This document shows positions 43,880 through 53,606 of a stretch of DNA of 64,000 nucleotides, piece by piece. How positions within the stretch are numbered: position 1 is the first letter of the stretch; every line of letters starts with the position of its first letter. The notes beneath the pieces are model-generated. The model saw only the letters and a list, made by a program, of their open reading frames with translations. It did no database searches and was not told where the DNA came from. This DNA is from Pseudomonas fluorescens (GTDB lineage Bacteria > Pseudomonadota > Gammaproteobacteria > Pseudomonadales > Pseudomonadaceae): contig NZ_CP012830.1 in assembly GCF_001307155.1 (NCBI RefSeq), forward strand, positions 1,481,501 through 1,545,500, given 5' to 3'. A program made the translations under genes and the position numbers.

Positions 43880-44344
43880 TCAGAACTGCGATTGCAGGTA
43901 GTTTTCCAGGCCGACCAGCTTGATCAGACCCAACTGCTTCTCCAGCCAGTACGTGTGATCTTCTTCGGTGTCAGCCAATTGAACCCGCAGAATCTCGCGA
44001 CTGACGTAATCCTTGTGCAACTCGCAGAGTTCGATGCCTTTGCAGAGCGCGGCACGAACTTTATATTCCAGGCGCAAGTCGGCAGCGAGCATCTCAGGCA
44101 CCGTGGTGCCAACGTCCAGATCGTCCGGGCGCATGCGTGGCGTGCCTTCGAGCATGAGGATTCGGCGCATCAGCGCATCGGCGTGCTGGGCCTCTTCTTC
44201 CATCTCGTGATTGATGCGCTCGTAGAGCTCGGTAAAGCCCCAGTCCTCATACATCCGCGAATGGATGAAATATTGATCACGCGCTGCCAGTTCGCCGGTG
44301 AGCAACGTGTTGAGGTAATCGATTACGTCTGGGTGGCCTTGCAT
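43880..44344 (-). CDS. ftnA: Bacterial ferritin (FtnA type, formerly called BfrA)
   Basis: A 154-residue iron-storage protein. The diiron ligands are visible in [15 protein letters not shown] (Glu-18), [14 protein letters not shown] (Glu-51 and His-54), [15 protein letters not shown] and TEEDHTYW. The residue that ligates haem in bacterioferritins, Met-52, is Ala here (EEEAQHAD), so haem cannot bind in the usual way. This matches the published reassignment of the P. aeruginosa orthologue from bacterioferritin to ferritin. The start at 44344 ([15 protein letters not shown]) is the family start. It lies next to katA, as in PAO1. Confidence 0.92.
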   Translation of the reverse strand: MQGHPDVIDYLNTLLTGELAARDQYFIHSRMYEDWGFTELYERINHEMEEEAQHADALMRRILMLEGTPRMRPDDLDVGTTVPEMLAADLRLEYKVRAALCKGIELCELHKDYVSREILRVQLADTEEDHTYWLEKQLGLIKLVGLENYLQSQF

Positions 44345-44456
44345 CGCCCTACATCTCCCTGCTTGAAAGGCTGTAGTTTGAACCAAGCGGACTGATAGGT
44401 CACTCGAATAGCGCGATAAAAGCGAAGATACTCCGAGAAAACTAGCTTAAATAACG

Positions 44457-44484
44457 CAAAAACCGCCCAAATGAGGGCGGTTCT
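44457..44484 (-). terminator. Intrinsic terminator after katA
   Basis: Read on the minus strand: AACCGCCC-TCATTT-GGGCGGTT followed by TTT. It separates katA from ftnA. Confidence 0.8.
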
Positions 44485-44499
44485 GCTTATCGTTTAGAC

Positions 44500-45948
44500 T
44501 TAGTTAAGCTGTACACCCAAGGCCTTTGCGATGCCTTCTCCGTAAGCAGCATCTGCCTTGTAGAAGTGCTGCAGCTGACGCTGAACCACATCACTGGAAA
44601 CGCCCGACATAGCACCGGCAATGTTGTTGATCAGCAGGGTTTTCTGCTCATCGCTCATCAAGCGGAACAACGCACCGGCGTGGCTGTAGTAATCCGTATC
44701 TTCCCGGTGATCGTAACGATCGGCCGCGCCGTTCAGGGCCAGTGCTGGCTCTGCGTATTGTGGAGCTTGCTTCGCTGCACCAGCGTAGCTGTTAGGCTCG
44801 TAGTTCGGTGTACTGCCACCGTTGCTGCCAAATGCCATGGAGCCGTCGCGCTGATAGCTGTTGACCGGGCTGCGCGGCGCATTCACCGGTAGCTGCTGGT
44901 GATTGGTGCCGACACGGTAGCGGTGGGCATCGGCGTAGGCAAACACTCGACCTTGCAGCATACGGTCTGGCGACAAGCCCACACCCGGCACCATGTTGCT
45001 CGGGCCAAACGCCGCTTGCTCGACTTCAGCGAAGTAGTTCTGCGGGTTTCGATTGAGCTCAAGCTCACCGACTTCGATCAGCGGGAATTCCTTCTGCGAC
45101 CAGGTCTTGGTCACGTCGAACGGGTTCTCGTAATGCGCCGCGGCCTGGGCCTCGGTCATGATCTGGATACATACCCGCCATTTCGGGAAGTCACCGCGTT
45201 CGATTGCACCGAACAGGTCGCGTTGAGCGTAATCCGGGTCAGTACCTGCCAGGCGTGCAGCTTCTGCCGGCGCCAGGTTCTTGATGCCCTGTTTGGTCTT
45301 GTAGTGCCATTTAACCCAGTGACGCTCGCCTTTAGCGCTGATCAGGCTGTAGGTGTGGCTGCCAAAACCGTGCATGTGACGATAGCCATCAGGGATGCCA
45401 CGATCCGAGAACAGGATGGTGACCTGGTGCAACGCCTCAGGCGAGTGCGACCAGAAGTCCCACATCATCTGTGCACTTTTCAGGTTGCTTTGCGGCAAAC
45501 GTTTTTGGGTGTGGATAAAGTCCGGGAACTTCAACGGATCACGGATGAAGAACACTGGCGTGTTGTTGCCAACGATGTCCCAGTTGCCTTCCTCGGTGTA
45601 GAACTTCAGCGCAAAACCACGCGGATCGCGCTCGGTATCTGCTGAGCCGCGCTCGCCGCCCACTGTGGAGAAACGCAGAAAGGTCGGGGTTTGCTTGCCA
45701 ACGGACTCAAACAGCTTGGCACTGGTGTATTGGGTAATATCGTGGGTAACGGTGAACGTACCGTAAGCACCCGAGCCTTTGGCGTGTACGCGGCGCTCCG
45801 GGATGTTTTCACGGTTGAAGTGGGCAAGCTTCTCGATCAGGTGAAAGTCGTCGAGCAGCAGCGGGCCACGAGGGCCAGCGGAACGGGAATTTTGGTTGTC
45901 GGCGACGGGCGCGCCACTGGCGGTGGTAAGCGTTTTATTCTGGCTCAT
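44500..45948 (-). CDS. katA: Catalase (small-subunit haem catalase)
   Basis: A 482-residue monofunctional catalase that breaks down hydrogen peroxide. The catalytic His is in [15 protein letters not shown], the distal Asn in [12 protein letters not shown], and the proximal haem-ligand Tyr in [17 protein letters not shown]. Size and sequence fit the clade 3 (NADPH-binding, small-subunit) group. Start [21 protein letters not shown]; no signal peptide, so cytoplasmic. It pairs with the ferritin gene just downstream, linking peroxide removal to iron storage. A half OxyR-like motif lies upstream. Confidence 0.95.
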   Translation of the reverse strand: MSQNKTLTTASGAPVADNQNSRSAGPRGPLLLDDFHLIEKLAHFNRENIPERRVHAKGSGAYGTFTVTHDITQYTSAKLFESVGKQTPTFLRFSTVGGERGSADTERDPRGFALKFYTEEGNWDIVGNNTPVFFIRDPLKFPDFIHTQKRLPQSNLKSAQMMWDFWSHSPEALHQVTILFSDRGIPDGYRHMHGFGSHTYSLISAKGERHWVKWHYKTKQGIKNLAPAEAARLAGTDPDYAQRDLFGAIERGDFPKWRVCIQIMTEAQAAAHYENPFDVTKTWSQKEFPLIEVGELELNRNPQNYFAEVEQAAFGPSNMVPGVGLSPDRMLQGRVFAYADAHRYRVGTNHQQLPVNAPRSPVNSYQRDGSMAFGSNGGSTPNYEPNSYAGAAKQAPQYAEPALALNGAADRYDHREDTDYYSHAGALFRLMSDEQKTLLINNIAGAMSGVSSDVVQRQLQHFYKADAAYGEGIAKALGVQLN

Positions 45949-46052
45949 GCGATCTCTTCCTGTGTCAGTCTTGGAACTGCCGGCTAATCGGCCTGGAGGG
46001 GAGTATTAATCATCCATATGACAGTCACAAATTCATTAATCCGCAGACATCG

Positions 46053-46067
46053 ATAGAAAAATACTAA
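46053..46067. promoter_or_regulatory. Possible OxyR half-motif upstream of katA
   Basis: ATAG-N7-CTAA, one base off the ATAG-N7-CTAT element of OxyR sites, 105-119 nt before the katA ATG. The second half of a full four-element OxyR site is not evident. Confidence 0.25.
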
Positions 46068-46141
46068 TGACCAACCCACGCATATAGTGCAGACAGGAAA
46101 AGGTATGAAGCTTGTACGTAGAGCGCATTTCTTACAGGCAC

Positions 46142-46169
46142 AAAAAACCGGGCACTAGGCCCGGTTTTT
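46142..46169 (-). terminator. Intrinsic terminator after rplQ (end of the alpha operon)
   Basis: On the minus strand: AAAAACCGGGC-CTAG-TGCCCGGTTTTTT. Confidence 0.92.
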
Positions 46170-46186
46170 CGTTTCAGACTGACGTC

Positions 46187-46573
46187 TTACTCAGCGGATA
46201 CAGCTTCACCGCCGACAGCACGATCAACCAACTCGACGTACGCCATAGGCGCGTTGTCGCCAGCGCGGAAACCGCACTTGAGGATGCGCAGGTAGCCACC
46301 CTCACGGGTAGCGTAACGCTTGCCCAGGTCGTTGAAGAGCTTACCAACGATAGCTTTCGAACGAGTACGGTCGAAAGCCAGACGGCGGTTAGCCAGGCTG
46401 TCTGTCTTGGCCAAAGTGATCAGCGGCTCAGCAACGCGACGCAGTTCTTTAGCTTTTGGCAGTGTAGTTTTGATCAGCTCGTGCTCGAACAGCGACACCG
46501 CCATGTTTTGAAACATGGCCTTGCGGTGCGAGCTGGTGCGGCTCAGGTGACGACCACTTTTACGATGACGCAT
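46187..46573 (-). CDS. rplQ: 50S ribosomal protein L17
   Basis: A 128-residue large-subunit protein near the exit tunnel. The start [20 protein letters not shown] is invariant in the family, and the centre reads [29 protein letters not shown]. Last gene of the alpha operon (rpsM-rpsK-rpsD-rpoA-rplQ), 42 nt after rpoA and followed by a terminator. Confidence 0.98.
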   Translation of the reverse strand: MRHRKSGRHLSRTSSHRKAMFQNMAVSLFEHELIKTTLPKAKELRRVAEPLITLAKTDSLANRRLAFDRTRSKAIVGKLFNDLGKRYATREGGYLRILKCGFRAGDNAPMAYVELVDRAVGGEAVSAE

Positions 46574-46615
46574 GGTTCATTCCTTACCAAACACAACGTT
46601 CGGTGATTACGACGA

Positions 46616-47617
46616 TCAGGCAGTCGCCTTGTCGTCCTTCTTAAGACTTGCAGGCGGCCAGTTGTCGAGGCGCATGCCGAGGGACAGACCGCGGGAGGCC
46701 AGAACGTCCTTGATTTCAGTCAAGGATTTCTTGCCAAGGTTCGGAGTCTTCAACAGTTCTACTTCGGTACGCTGAATCAGGTCGCCGATGTAGTAAATGT
46801 TTTCCGCCTTAAGGCAGTTAGCCGAACGTACAGTCAGTTCCAGATCGTCAACCGGGCGAAGCAGGATCGGATCGATCTCGTCTTCTTGCTCGATTACCAC
46901 TGGTTCGCTGTCACCTTTGAGGTCGACGAACGCAGCCAACTGCTGTTGCAGAATGGTTGCAGCGCGGCGGATAGCCTCTTCAGGATCCAGAGTACCGTTG
47001 GTTTCCAGATCAATAACCAGCTTGTCCAGGTTAGTACGCTGCTCGACACGGGCGTTTTCCACCACGTATGCGATACGGCGAACCGGGCTGAACGAAGAGT
47101 CAAGCTGCAAGCGACCGATGCTGCGGCTTTCGTCTTCATCGCTCTGACGCGAGTCGGCCGGTTCATAACCACGACCACGAGCTACTACTAGCTTCATGTT
47201 CAGGGCGCCGTTAGACGCCAGGTTAGCGATTACGTGATCGGGATTAACGATCTCGACATCATGATCCAGCTGAATATCGGCAGCGGTAACCACCCCCGAA
47301 CCCTTCTTCGACAAGGTCAGCGTAACTTCGTCACGGCCGTGCAGCTTGATAGCCAGACCTTTAAGGTTCAACAGGATTTCAATTACGTCTTCCTGTACAC
47401 CTTCGATGGCGCTGTACTCGTGGAGCACACCGTCAATCTCGGCCTCGACTACTGCACAGCCGGGCATTGAGGACAACAGGATGCGGCGCAGCGCGTTGCC
47501 CAGGGTGTGGCCAAAACCACGCTCGAGAGGCTCGAGAGTGATCTTGGCGCGGGTTGGACTGACAACCTGCACATCAATATGGCGGGGTGTCAGGAACTCA
47601 TTTACCGAAATCTGCAT
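46616..47617 (-). CDS. rpoA: RNA polymerase alpha subunit
   Basis: A 333-residue subunit with an N-terminal dimerisation domain that nucleates polymerase assembly (about 1-230; [37 protein letters not shown]) and a C-terminal domain that contacts UP elements and activators (about 250-320; [41 protein letters not shown]). Start at 47617. It sits between rpsD and rplQ, the conserved alpha-operon place. Confidence 0.98.
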   Translation of the reverse strand: MQISVNEFLTPRHIDVQVVSPTRAKITLEPLERGFGHTLGNALRRILLSSMPGCAVVEAEIDGVLHEYSAIEGVQEDVIEILLNLKGLAIKLHGRDEVTLTLSKKGSGVVTAADIQLDHDVEIVNPDHVIANLASNGALNMKLVVARGRGYEPADSRQSDEDESRSIGRLQLDSSFSPVRRIAYVVENARVEQRTNLDKLVIDLETNGTLDPEEAIRRAATILQQQLAAFVDLKGDSEPVVIEQEDEIDPILLRPVDDLELTVRSANCLKAENIYYIGDLIQRTEVELLKTPNLGKKSLTEIKDVLASRGLSLGMRLDNWPPASLKKDDKATA

Positions 47618-47639
47618 GGATGCACCTATTTTCTAGCCC

Positions 47640-48260
47640 TTACTTGGAGTAGAGCTCGACAATCAGGCTTTCGTTGATGTCGGCGGACAGATCACTGCGA
47701 GCAGGAACGTTCTTGAAAACGCCCGACTTCTTCTCAGTGTCTACTTCTACCCATTCTACGCGGCCACGTTGGGCACACAGATCGAGAGCTTGGACAATGC
47801 GAAGTTGGTTCTTTGCTTTCTCGCGAATCGCGACTACGTCACCAGCACGAACCTGGTAGGACGGAACGTTTACGGTCTGACCGTTAACGCTGACGGATTT
47901 GTGCGATACCAGCTGACGGGATTCGGCACGAGTCGAACCAAAGCCCATACGGTATACAACGTTGTCCAGACGGCATTCGAGCAGCTGCAACAGGTTTTCG
48001 CCAGTTGCGCCTTTCTTGCCAGCAGCTTCTTTGTAGTAGCCGCTGAATTGACGCTCGAGAACGCCGTAGATACGACGGACCTTCTGCTTTTCACGCAGTT
48101 GGGTGCCGTAATCGGACTGGCGACCGCGGCGTTGGCCGTGGATACCAGGTGCTGCTTCAATGTTGCACTTCGATTCGATCGCGCGCACGCCGCTCTTCAG
48201 GAAGAGATCGGTGCCTTCGCGACGAGCGAGTTTGCATTTTGGACCAATGTAACGAGCCAT
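47640..48260 (-). CDS. rpsD: 30S ribosomal protein S4
   Basis: A 206-residue primary 16S rRNA-binding protein. It starts [24 protein letters not shown] and carries an S4 RNA-binding domain ([45 protein letters not shown], about 95-155). In E. coli S4 represses the alpha operon from the rpsM leader. It lacks the zinc-binding Cys quartet of some S4 forms. It follows rpsK by 18 nt. Confidence 0.98.
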   Translation of the reverse strand: MARYIGPKCKLARREGTDLFLKSGVRAIESKCNIEAAPGIHGQRRGRQSDYGTQLREKQKVRRIYGVLERQFSGYYKEAAGKKGATGENLLQLLECRLDNVVYRMGFGSTRAESRQLVSHKSVSVNGQTVNVPSYQVRAGDVVAIREKAKNQLRIVQALDLCAQRGRVEWVEVDTEKKSGVFKNVPARSDLSADINESLIVELYSK

Positions 48261-48278
48261 TCTTTACAATCTCCTGGA

Positions 48279-48668
48279 TTACACGCGGCGCTTCTTCGGC
48301 GGACGGCACCCGTTGTGCGGGATTGGCGTCACGTCGGTGATGCTGGCGATCTTATAGCCACAGCCGTTCAAAGCACGGACAGCGGACTCACGACCTGGAC
48401 CTGGACCTTTGACGTTAACGTCGAGGTTTTTCAGGCCATATTCCAGCGCAGCTTGACCAGCACGTTCAGCAGCTACTTGAGCAGCAAACGGGGTGGACTT
48501 GCGGGAACCGCGGAAACCCGAACCACCGGAGGTAGCCCAGGAAAGAGCGTTACCTTGACGGTCGGTGATGGTCACGATTGTGTTGTTAAAAGACGCGTGG
48601 ATGTGGGCGATGCCATCAACCACTGTCTTTTTGACTTTTTTACGAGGACGAGCAGCAGGTTTTGCCAT
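48279..48668 (-). CDS. rpsK: 30S ribosomal protein S11
   Basis: A 129-residue platform protein of the small subunit. The core [43 protein letters not shown] and the tail [16 protein letters not shown] are highly conserved. It follows rpsM by 30 nt in the alpha operon. Confidence 0.98.
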   Translation of the reverse strand: MAKPAARPRKKVKKTVVDGIAHIHASFNNTIVTITDRQGNALSWATSGGSGFRGSRKSTPFAAQVAAERAGQAALEYGLKNLDVNVKGPGPGRESAVRALNGCGYKIASITDVTPIPHNGCRPPKKRRV

Positions 48669-48698
48669 GATTAAATTCCTGTCGATTCGCTGGGGCGA

Positions 48699-49055
48699 TT
48701 ACTTGCGGATCGGCTTACGCGGACCTTTACGGGTACGCGCGTTGGTCTTGGTACGCTGACCGCGTACTGGCAGACCACGACGATGACGCAGACCGCGATA
48801 GCAACCGAGGTCCATCAAGCGCTTGATTTTCATGTTGATTTCGCGACGCAGGTCACCTTCAGTGGTGAACTTCGCCACTTCGCCACGCAGCTGTTCAATC
48901 TGCTCGTCGCTCAGATCCTTGATCTTTGCGGCTGGGTTTACCCCAGTCACTGCACAGATCTTCTGTGCAGTTGTGCGACCAACACCATAGATGTAGGTCA
49001 GCGAGATAACAGTATGCTTGTTATCTGGAATGTTGACGCCTGCAATACGGGCCAT
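48699..49055 (-). CDS. rpsM: 30S ribosomal protein S13
   Basis: A 118-residue head protein of the small subunit that touches the P-site tRNA and the inter-subunit bridge. It starts [26 protein letters not shown] and ends in the basic tail [21 protein letters not shown]. It is the first gene of the alpha operon and has its own candidate promoter (49115-49143), 130 nt after rpmJ. Confidence 0.98.
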   Translation of the reverse strand: MARIAGVNIPDNKHTVISLTYIYGVGRTTAQKICAVTGVNPAAKIKDLSDEQIEQLRGEVAKFTTEGDLRREINMKIKRLMDLGCYRGLRHRRGLPVRGQRTKTNARTRKGPRKPIRK

Positions 49056-49114
49056 TCAGTGGGACTCCAATTGACAGCTACCTACGCCCCGGAAGCCAAG
49101 AAATAGGGCGCGAG

Positions 49115-49143
49115 ATAATATCGCTGTAATAACAAATAATCAA
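49115..49143 (-). promoter_or_regulatory. Candidate promoter of the alpha operon (rpsM)
   Basis: On the minus strand TTGATT (49143-49138), a 17-nt spacer, TATTAT (49120-49115). Good hexamers and ideal spacing. The -35 begins directly at the foot of the stem-loop at 49144-49167. Confidence 0.65.
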
Positions 49144-49167
49144 CCCAGCAGCGCACTAGCTGCTGGG
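49144..49167 (-). terminator. Terminator-like stem-loop between rpmJ and rpsM
   Basis: CCCAGCAGC-loop-GCTGCTGGG, a 9-bp stem with a 6-nt loop. On the minus strand it is followed by TTGATTATTTG, a poor T-tract, so termination is probably partial. It separates the spc operon from the alpha operon. Confidence 0.5.
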
Positions 49168-49185
49168 CTTGAAGCACAATCACAC

Positions 49186-49302
49186 TCAGCCTTGGCGCTG
49201 TTTGTGACGCGGTTCCGCGCTGCAAATTACTCGAACAACACCTTCGCGGCGAATAATCTTGCAGTTACGGCACAGCTTTTTCACCGATGCACGAACTTTC
49301 AT
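49186..49302 (-). CDS. rpmJ: 50S ribosomal protein L36
   Basis: A 38-residue ribosomal protein, translated by hand from the minus strand. It starts [20 protein letters not shown] and ends [15 protein letters not shown]. It carries the zinc-ribbon ligands C11, C14, C27 and H33, so it is the zinc-dependent (C+) form. It follows secY by 24 nt and closes the spc operon. Confidence 0.95.
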
Positions 49303-49326
49303 CACCAACTCCTCGAACCTTATGGG

Positions 49327-50655
49327 TCAGCGCAGCATGCCGCTGCCGTAACCCTTCAGGTTGGCTTTCTTCATCAGGGATTCGTACTGGTGCGAAACGA
49401 GGTGCGATTGTACTTGGGACATGAAGTCCATCACAACCACGACCACGATCAGCAACGAGGTCCCGCCAAGGTAGAACGGAACGTTTGCTGCAACCACCAG
49501 GAACTGGGGCAACAGGCACACGGCCGTCATATAAAGAGCACCGAACATGGTCAAGCGAGTCAGAACGCCATCAATATAGCGCGCAGACTGCTCACCTGGA
49601 CGGATACCCGGAATAAAGGCACCGGACTTCTTCAGGTTTTCCGCTACGTCTTTCGGATTGAACATCAACGCCGTATAGAAGAAGCAGAAGAAAATAATCC
49701 CTGCACTAAACAGCAGAATATTCAACGGCTGACCAGGAGCGATCGACTGCGAGATGTCCTGCAACCAGCCCATACCTTCAGACTGACCAAACCAGGCACC
49801 CAACGAAGCCGGGAACAGCAAAATGCTGCTCGCGAAAATAGCCGGAATAACACCGGCCATGTTCACTTTCAGCGGCAAGTGGCTAGTCTGCGCAGCAAAC
49901 ACCTTGCGGCCCTGCTGACGCTTGGCGTAGTGAACAGCAATACGACGCTGACCACGCTCAATGAACACCACGAAACCGATAATCGCTACTGCCAGCAAAC
50001 CGATGGCAACCAAGGCGAAGATGTTGATATCACCCTGACGCGCAGACTCGAAAGACTGCCCGATTGCTCTCGGAAGACCGGCGACGATACCCGAAAAAAT
50101 CAACATCGAGATACCGTTGCCAACACCACGCTCAGTAATCTGCTCACCCAGCCACATCATGAACATCGCACCAGCCACAAACGTGGATACCGCGACGAAA
50201 TGGAAGCCAAAGTCACCAGTGAACGCAACGCCCTGCCCCGCCAGGCCAATGGACATGCCAATAGCCTGAACGAGAGCGAGGACGACAGTGCCGTAGCGGG
50301 TGTACTGGCTGATCTTGCGACGGCCAGCTTCACCTTCCTTCTTCAACTGCTCCAGCTGCGGGCTGACGGCTGTCATCAGTTGCATGATGATCGATGCCGA
50401 AATGTACGGCATGATCCCCAGCGCAAAGATGCTCATCCGCTCCAGCGCGCCGCCGGAAAACATGTTGAACAAGCTAAGAATGGTCCCCTCATTCTGTCGA
50501 AACAGGTCTGCGAGTCGGTCCGGGTTGATACCTGGAACCGGGATGTGTGCGCCTATTCGGTAGACGATAATCGCCAGGAACAGAAAACGCAGACGAGCCC
50601 AGAGTTCAGACATACCGCCTTTGCCGAGCGCAGAGAGAGCACCTTGCTTAGCCAT
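49327..50655 (-). CDS. secY: Protein translocase subunit SecY
   Basis: A 442-residue inner-membrane channel with ten transmembrane helices through which SecA pushes unfolded proteins. It has the plug and lateral-gate segments in the usual order, with [49 protein letters not shown] near the N-terminus. Start [22 protein letters not shown] at 50655, immediately after the rplO stop. Confidence 0.98.
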   Translation of the reverse strand: MAKQGALSALGKGGMSELWARLRFLFLAIIVYRIGAHIPVPGINPDRLADLFRQNEGTILSLFNMFSGGALERMSIFALGIMPYISASIIMQLMTAVSPQLEQLKKEGEAGRRKISQYTRYGTVVLALVQAIGMSIGLAGQGVAFTGDFGFHFVAVSTFVAGAMFMMWLGEQITERGVGNGISMLIFSGIVAGLPRAIGQSFESARQGDINIFALVAIGLLAVAIIGFVVFIERGQRRIAVHYAKRQQGRKVFAAQTSHLPLKVNMAGVIPAIFASSILLFPASLGAWFGQSEGMGWLQDISQSIAPGQPLNILLFSAGIIFFCFFYTALMFNPKDVAENLKKSGAFIPGIRPGEQSARYIDGVLTRLTMFGALYMTAVCLLPQFLVVAANVPFYLGGTSLLIVVVVVMDFMSQVQSHLVSHQYESLMKKANLKGYGSGMLR

Positions 50656-51093
50656 TTATTCCTCGAACTTGCCGCCAGCTGCTTCGATAGCCGCACGCGC
50701 ACCTTTGGTGGCGCCGATTCCCTTTCCGATGGTGACAGCGCGAGTAACTTCGCCGGACAGCATGATTTTCACACGCTGAACGTTGACGTTAATTACGTTG
50801 GCATCTTTCAGGGACTGCACGGTGACGATGTCGCCTTCCACTTTAGCCAGCTCGGACAAACGCACTTCTGCGCGGTCCATGGCTTTCAGGGAAACGAAAC
50901 CGAACTTCGGCAGGCGACGATGCAGCGGCTGTTGACCGCCTTCAAAGCCTGGAGCAATGGTGCCACCGGAGCGGGAGGTTTGACCTTTGTGACCACGGCC
51001 ACCAGTCTTACCCAAACCACTACCGATACCACGGCCCGGACGATGCTTTTCGCGACGGGAACCCGGCGCTGGACTCAGATCATTGAGTTTCAT
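50656..51093 (-). CDS. rplO: 50S ribosomal protein L15
   Basis: A 145-residue 23S rRNA-binding protein. It starts [44 protein letters not shown], the glycine-rich extension that enters the subunit core. It lies 3 nt after rpmD, and its stop abuts the secY ATG with no gap. Confidence 0.98.
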   Translation of the reverse strand: MKLNDLSPAPGSRREKHRPGRGIGSGLGKTGGRGHKGQTSRSGGTIAPGFEGGQQPLHRRLPKFGFVSLKAMDRAEVRLSELAKVEGDIVTVQSLKDANVINVNVQRVKIMLSGEVTRAVTIGKGIGATKGARAAIEAAGGKFEE

Positions 51094-51096
51094 CGA

Positions 51097-51273
51097 TTAA
51101 CCCTCGACACGCAGCATGTAGTAAGCCTTGTTGATCATCCCGCGATTCTCGGGAGTATCCAGTACTTCTACAGTGTGACCGATGCGACGCAGACCCAGAC
51201 CCTTAACGCACAGTTTGTGGTTAGGGATGCGGCCGGTCATGCTTTTGATCAGCGTTACTTTAACGGTAGCCAT
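51097..51273 (-). CDS. rpmD: 50S ribosomal protein L30
   Basis: A 58-residue protein, translated by hand: it starts [20 protein letters not shown] and ends [12 protein letters not shown]. Length and sequence are standard for L30. It lies between rpsE (2 nt) and rplO (3 nt) in the spc operon. Confidence 0.96.
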   Translation of the reverse strand: MATVKVTLIKSMTGRIPNHKLCVKGLGLRRIGHTVEVLDTPENRGMINKAYYMLRVEG

Positions 51274-51275
51274 GA

Positions 51276-51776
51276 TCAGAAGATCTCCTTGACGCTTTTG
51301 CCACGCTTGGCGGCAATGGATTCAGGAGACTGCATAGCTTTCAAACCTTTGAAAGTGGCGTGAACCACGTTTACCGGGTTAGTCGAGCCGTAGCACTTGG
51401 CCAGAACGTTCTGAACGCCAGCAACTTCGAGGACAGCACGCATAGCGCCGCCAGCGATGATACCGGTACCTTCAGAAGCAGGCTGCATGTACACCTTCGA
51501 AGCGCCATGGGCGGACTTCATTGCGTACTGCAGAGTGGTGCCGTTCAGATCAACTTGGATCATGTTGCGGCGAGCAGCTTCCATTGCCTTCTGGATCGCA
51601 GCAGGCACTTCACGCGACTTGCCACGGCCGAAGCCAACGCGCCCTTTACCATCACCAACCACGGTCAACGCGGTGAAAGTGAAGATACGGCCGCCTTTAA
51701 CGGTTTTGGCTACGCGGTTAACTTGAACCAGCTTCTCGATGTAGCCTTCGTCGCGCTTTTGGTCGTTATTTGACAT
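51276..51776 (-). CDS. rpsE: 30S ribosomal protein S5
   Basis: A 166-residue protein important for decoding accuracy and mRNA unwinding at the entry channel. It starts [50 protein letters not shown], with a double-stranded-RNA-binding-like N-terminal domain, and has [25 protein letters not shown] in the C-terminal half. It follows rplR by 3 nt. Confidence 0.98.
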   Translation of the reverse strand: MSNNDQKRDEGYIEKLVQVNRVAKTVKGGRIFTFTALTVVGDGKGRVGFGRGKSREVPAAIQKAMEAARRNMIQVDLNGTTLQYAMKSAHGASKVYMQPASEGTGIIAGGAMRAVLEVAGVQNVLAKCYGSTNPVNVVHATFKGLKAMQSPESIAAKRGKSVKEIF

Positions 51777-51779
51777 AAC

Positions 51780-52130
51780 TTAGAACTCCAGCCCAGCTTC
51801 ACGAGCAGCATCAGCCAGCGCCTTGACGCGGCCGTGGTACTTGAAGCCAGAGCGGTCGAAAGCCACCTGCGAGACGCCAGCGGCTTTAGCACGCGTAGCG
51901 ACCAGCTGGCCAACCTTAGTGGCCGCGTCGATGTTGCCAGTGGCGCCATCACGCAGTTCTTTATCCAAAGTCGAGGCACTTGCCAGGACTTTGTTGCCGT
52001 CGGCCGAAATGACCTGGGCGTAGATGTGCTGCGACGAACGGAACACGCAGAGACGCACGACTTCGAGTTCGTGCATTTTCAGGCGTGCTTTGCGAGCGCG
52101 ACGCAGTCGAGTAACTTTTTTGTCGGTCAT
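51780..52130 (-). CDS. rplR: 50S ribosomal protein L18
   Basis: A 116-residue 5S rRNA-binding protein. It starts [21 protein letters not shown] and ends [26 protein letters not shown]. Start at 52130, 10 nt after the rplF stop. Confidence 0.98.
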   Translation of the reverse strand: MTDKKVTRLRRARKARLKMHELEVVRLCVFRSSQHIYAQVISADGNKVLASASTLDKELRDGATGNIDAATKVGQLVATRAKAAGVSQVAFDRSGFKYHGRVKALADAAREAGLEF

Positions 52131-52140
52131 TTGCTATGCC

Positions 52141-52674
52141 CTACTTCTTCTTGGCTTCTTTACGACGGACGACTTCGTCCGCGTAGCGCACACCTTTGCC
52201 TTTGTACGGCTCTGGTGGACGGAAGTCGCGGATCTCGGCGGCCACTTGACCTACCAGCTGCTTATCGATACCCCGGATCAGGATGTCGGTTTGGCTAGGA
52301 GTCTCAGCGGTGATGCCTTCCGGCAGTTCGTAATCCACTGGGTGCGAGAAGCCAAGAGCCAGGTTCAGCACTGTGCCTTTTGCTTGCGCTTTGTAACCAA
52401 CACCGACCAGCTGGAGCTTGCGCTCGAAGCCTTGGCTTACGCCTTGGACCATGTTGTTTACCAACGCACGAGTGGTACCGGCCATTGCGCGAGTTTGTTG
52501 ATCGCCATTGCGAGCAGCGAAACGCAGCTCACCAGCTTCTTCAACGATCTCAACGGACGAATGGATGTTCAGTTCAAGAGTACCCTTGGCACCCTTCACC
52601 GAAAGCTGTTGGCCTGCGAATTTTACTTCGACACCGGCTGGCAGCTTAACGGGGTTCTTAGCGACGCGAGACAT
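52141..52674 (-). CDS. rplF: 50S ribosomal protein L6
   Basis: A 177-residue protein near the factor-binding centre, with two related alpha-beta domains. It starts [31 protein letters not shown] and ends [25 protein letters not shown]. It follows rpsH by 12 nt. Confidence 0.98.
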   Translation of the reverse strand: MSRVAKNPVKLPAGVEVKFAGQQLSVKGAKGTLELNIHSSVEIVEEAGELRFAARNGDQQTRAMAGTTRALVNNMVQGVSQGFERKLQLVGVGYKAQAKGTVLNLALGFSHPVDYELPEGITAETPSQTDILIRGIDKQLVGQVAAEIRDFRPPEPYKGKGVRYADEVVRRKEAKKK

Positions 52675-52686
52675 GCTTATCCCCCC

Positions 52687-53079
52687 TTAGAACACAGTGC
52701 AAAGAACTTCGCCGCCGACACCGGCAGCGCGCGCAGCACGATCCGTCATCACACCTTTGTTGGTGGAGACGATAGACACACCGAGACCGCCACGAACTTT
52801 TGGCAGATCATCGACGGACTTGTACTGACGCAGGCCTGGACGGCTAACGCGCTTCACTTCCTCGATGACCGGACGGCCTTCGAAGTACTTCAGCTCGATG
52901 GACAGCAGTGGCTTGATTTCGCTGCTGATCTGATAACCCGCGATGTAACCTTCGTCCTTCAGGACTTTAGCTACAGCCACCTTCAACGTGGAAGACGGCA
53001 TGCTTACGACGGACTTTTCAGCCATCTGGGCATTACGGATTCGAGTTAGCATGTCCGCTAACGGGTCCTGCATACTCAT
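52687..53079 (-). CDS. rpsH: 30S ribosomal protein S8
   Basis: A 130-residue assembly protein binding the central domain of 16S rRNA and, in E. coli, the repressor of the spc operon. It starts [25 protein letters not shown] and ends [27 protein letters not shown]. Unusually for an internal gene of this operon it is separated from rpsN by 208 nt that contain a candidate promoter and two stem-loops. GGAG lies nine bases before the ATG. Confidence 0.98.
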   Translation of the reverse strand: MSMQDPLADMLTRIRNAQMAEKSVVSMPSSTLKVAVAKVLKDEGYIAGYQISSEIKPLLSIELKYFEGRPVIEEVKRVSRPGLRQYKSVDDLPKVRGGLGVSIVSTNKGVMTDRAARAAGVGGEVLCTVF

Positions 53080-53106
53080 GGGCTAGACGCTCCTAATACA
53101 AAAAAA

Positions 53107-53130
53107 TAAGCCTTGCGGCTACTACCTTCG
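53107..53130 (-). promoter_or_regulatory. Possible attenuator in the rpsH leader
   Basis: On the minus strand AGCC-GCAA-GGCT followed by TTATTTTTTTG. A short stem with a stable GNRA-type loop and a T-run, 30-50 nt before the rpsH ATG. The stem is only 4-5 bp. Confidence 0.3.
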
Positions 53131-53176
53131 CCGAGAAACTCCGCACGAAAAAAGCACGGGCTCAGGCGAGCCGGGT

Positions 53177-53205
53177 ATTCTAGACACACCCCACAAATGA
53201 ATCAA
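53177..53205 (-). promoter_or_regulatory. Candidate internal promoter upstream of rpsH
   Basis: On the minus strand TTGATT (53205-53200), 17-nt spacer, TAGAAT (53182-53177). The TAGAAT -10 is identical to that of the S10 promoter at 59947. It would give rpsH and downstream genes a second promoter. The -35 forms the last bases of the stem-loop at 53200-53225. Confidence 0.6.
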
Positions 53206-53225
53206 GCCCCAATAGGGGCTTGATT
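53200..53225 (-). other. Stem-loop between rpsN and rpsH
   Basis: A perfect 11-bp inverted repeat AATCAAGCCCC/GGGGCTTGATT with a 4-nt loop. No T-tract follows on the minus strand. It may cause partial termination or processing of the upstream message; its 3' arm contains the -35 of the candidate internal promoter. Confidence 0.7.
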
Positions 53226-53287
53226 CAAGTTCAAGGTCGCCGGCGGTCAGGATCTTGCGATCCCGAGCGCCGAGACTTTGATAGTGC

Positions 53288-53593
53288 TTACCAGCTGGCT
53301 TTAACCAGACCAGGTACGTCACCACGCATTGCCGCTTCACGCAGTTTGTTACGGCCAAGGCCGAACTTGCGGTAAACGCCGTGTGGACGACCGGTCAGGC
53401 GGCAGCGGTTACGCATGCGCGAAGCGCTTGCATCACGTGGCTGCTTCTGCAGAGCTACTGTAGCTTCCCAACGCGCTTCTGGACTTGCGTTCAGATCAAC
53501 GATGATAGCTTTCAGTGCTGCACGCTTCTTGGCGTACTTGGCAACCGTGAGCTGACGCTTCAGCTCGCGGTTTTTCATGCTCATCTTGGCCAT
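53288..53593 (-). CDS. rpsN: 30S ribosomal protein S14 (zinc-independent form)
   Basis: A 101-residue S14 starting [28 protein letters not shown] at 53593; a 22-codon upstream extension is part of the rplE 3' end and is rejected. It has a single Cys in [26 protein letters not shown], so it is the long C-minus form that needs no zinc. It follows rplE by 13 nt. Confidence 0.97.
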   Translation of the reverse strand: MAKMSMKNRELKRQLTVAKYAKKRAALKAIIVDLNASPEARWEATVALQKQPRDASASRMRNRCRLTGRPHGVYRKFGLGRNKLREAAMRGDVPGLVKASW

Positions 53594-53606
53594 TTTCCTA
53601 CTCCAA

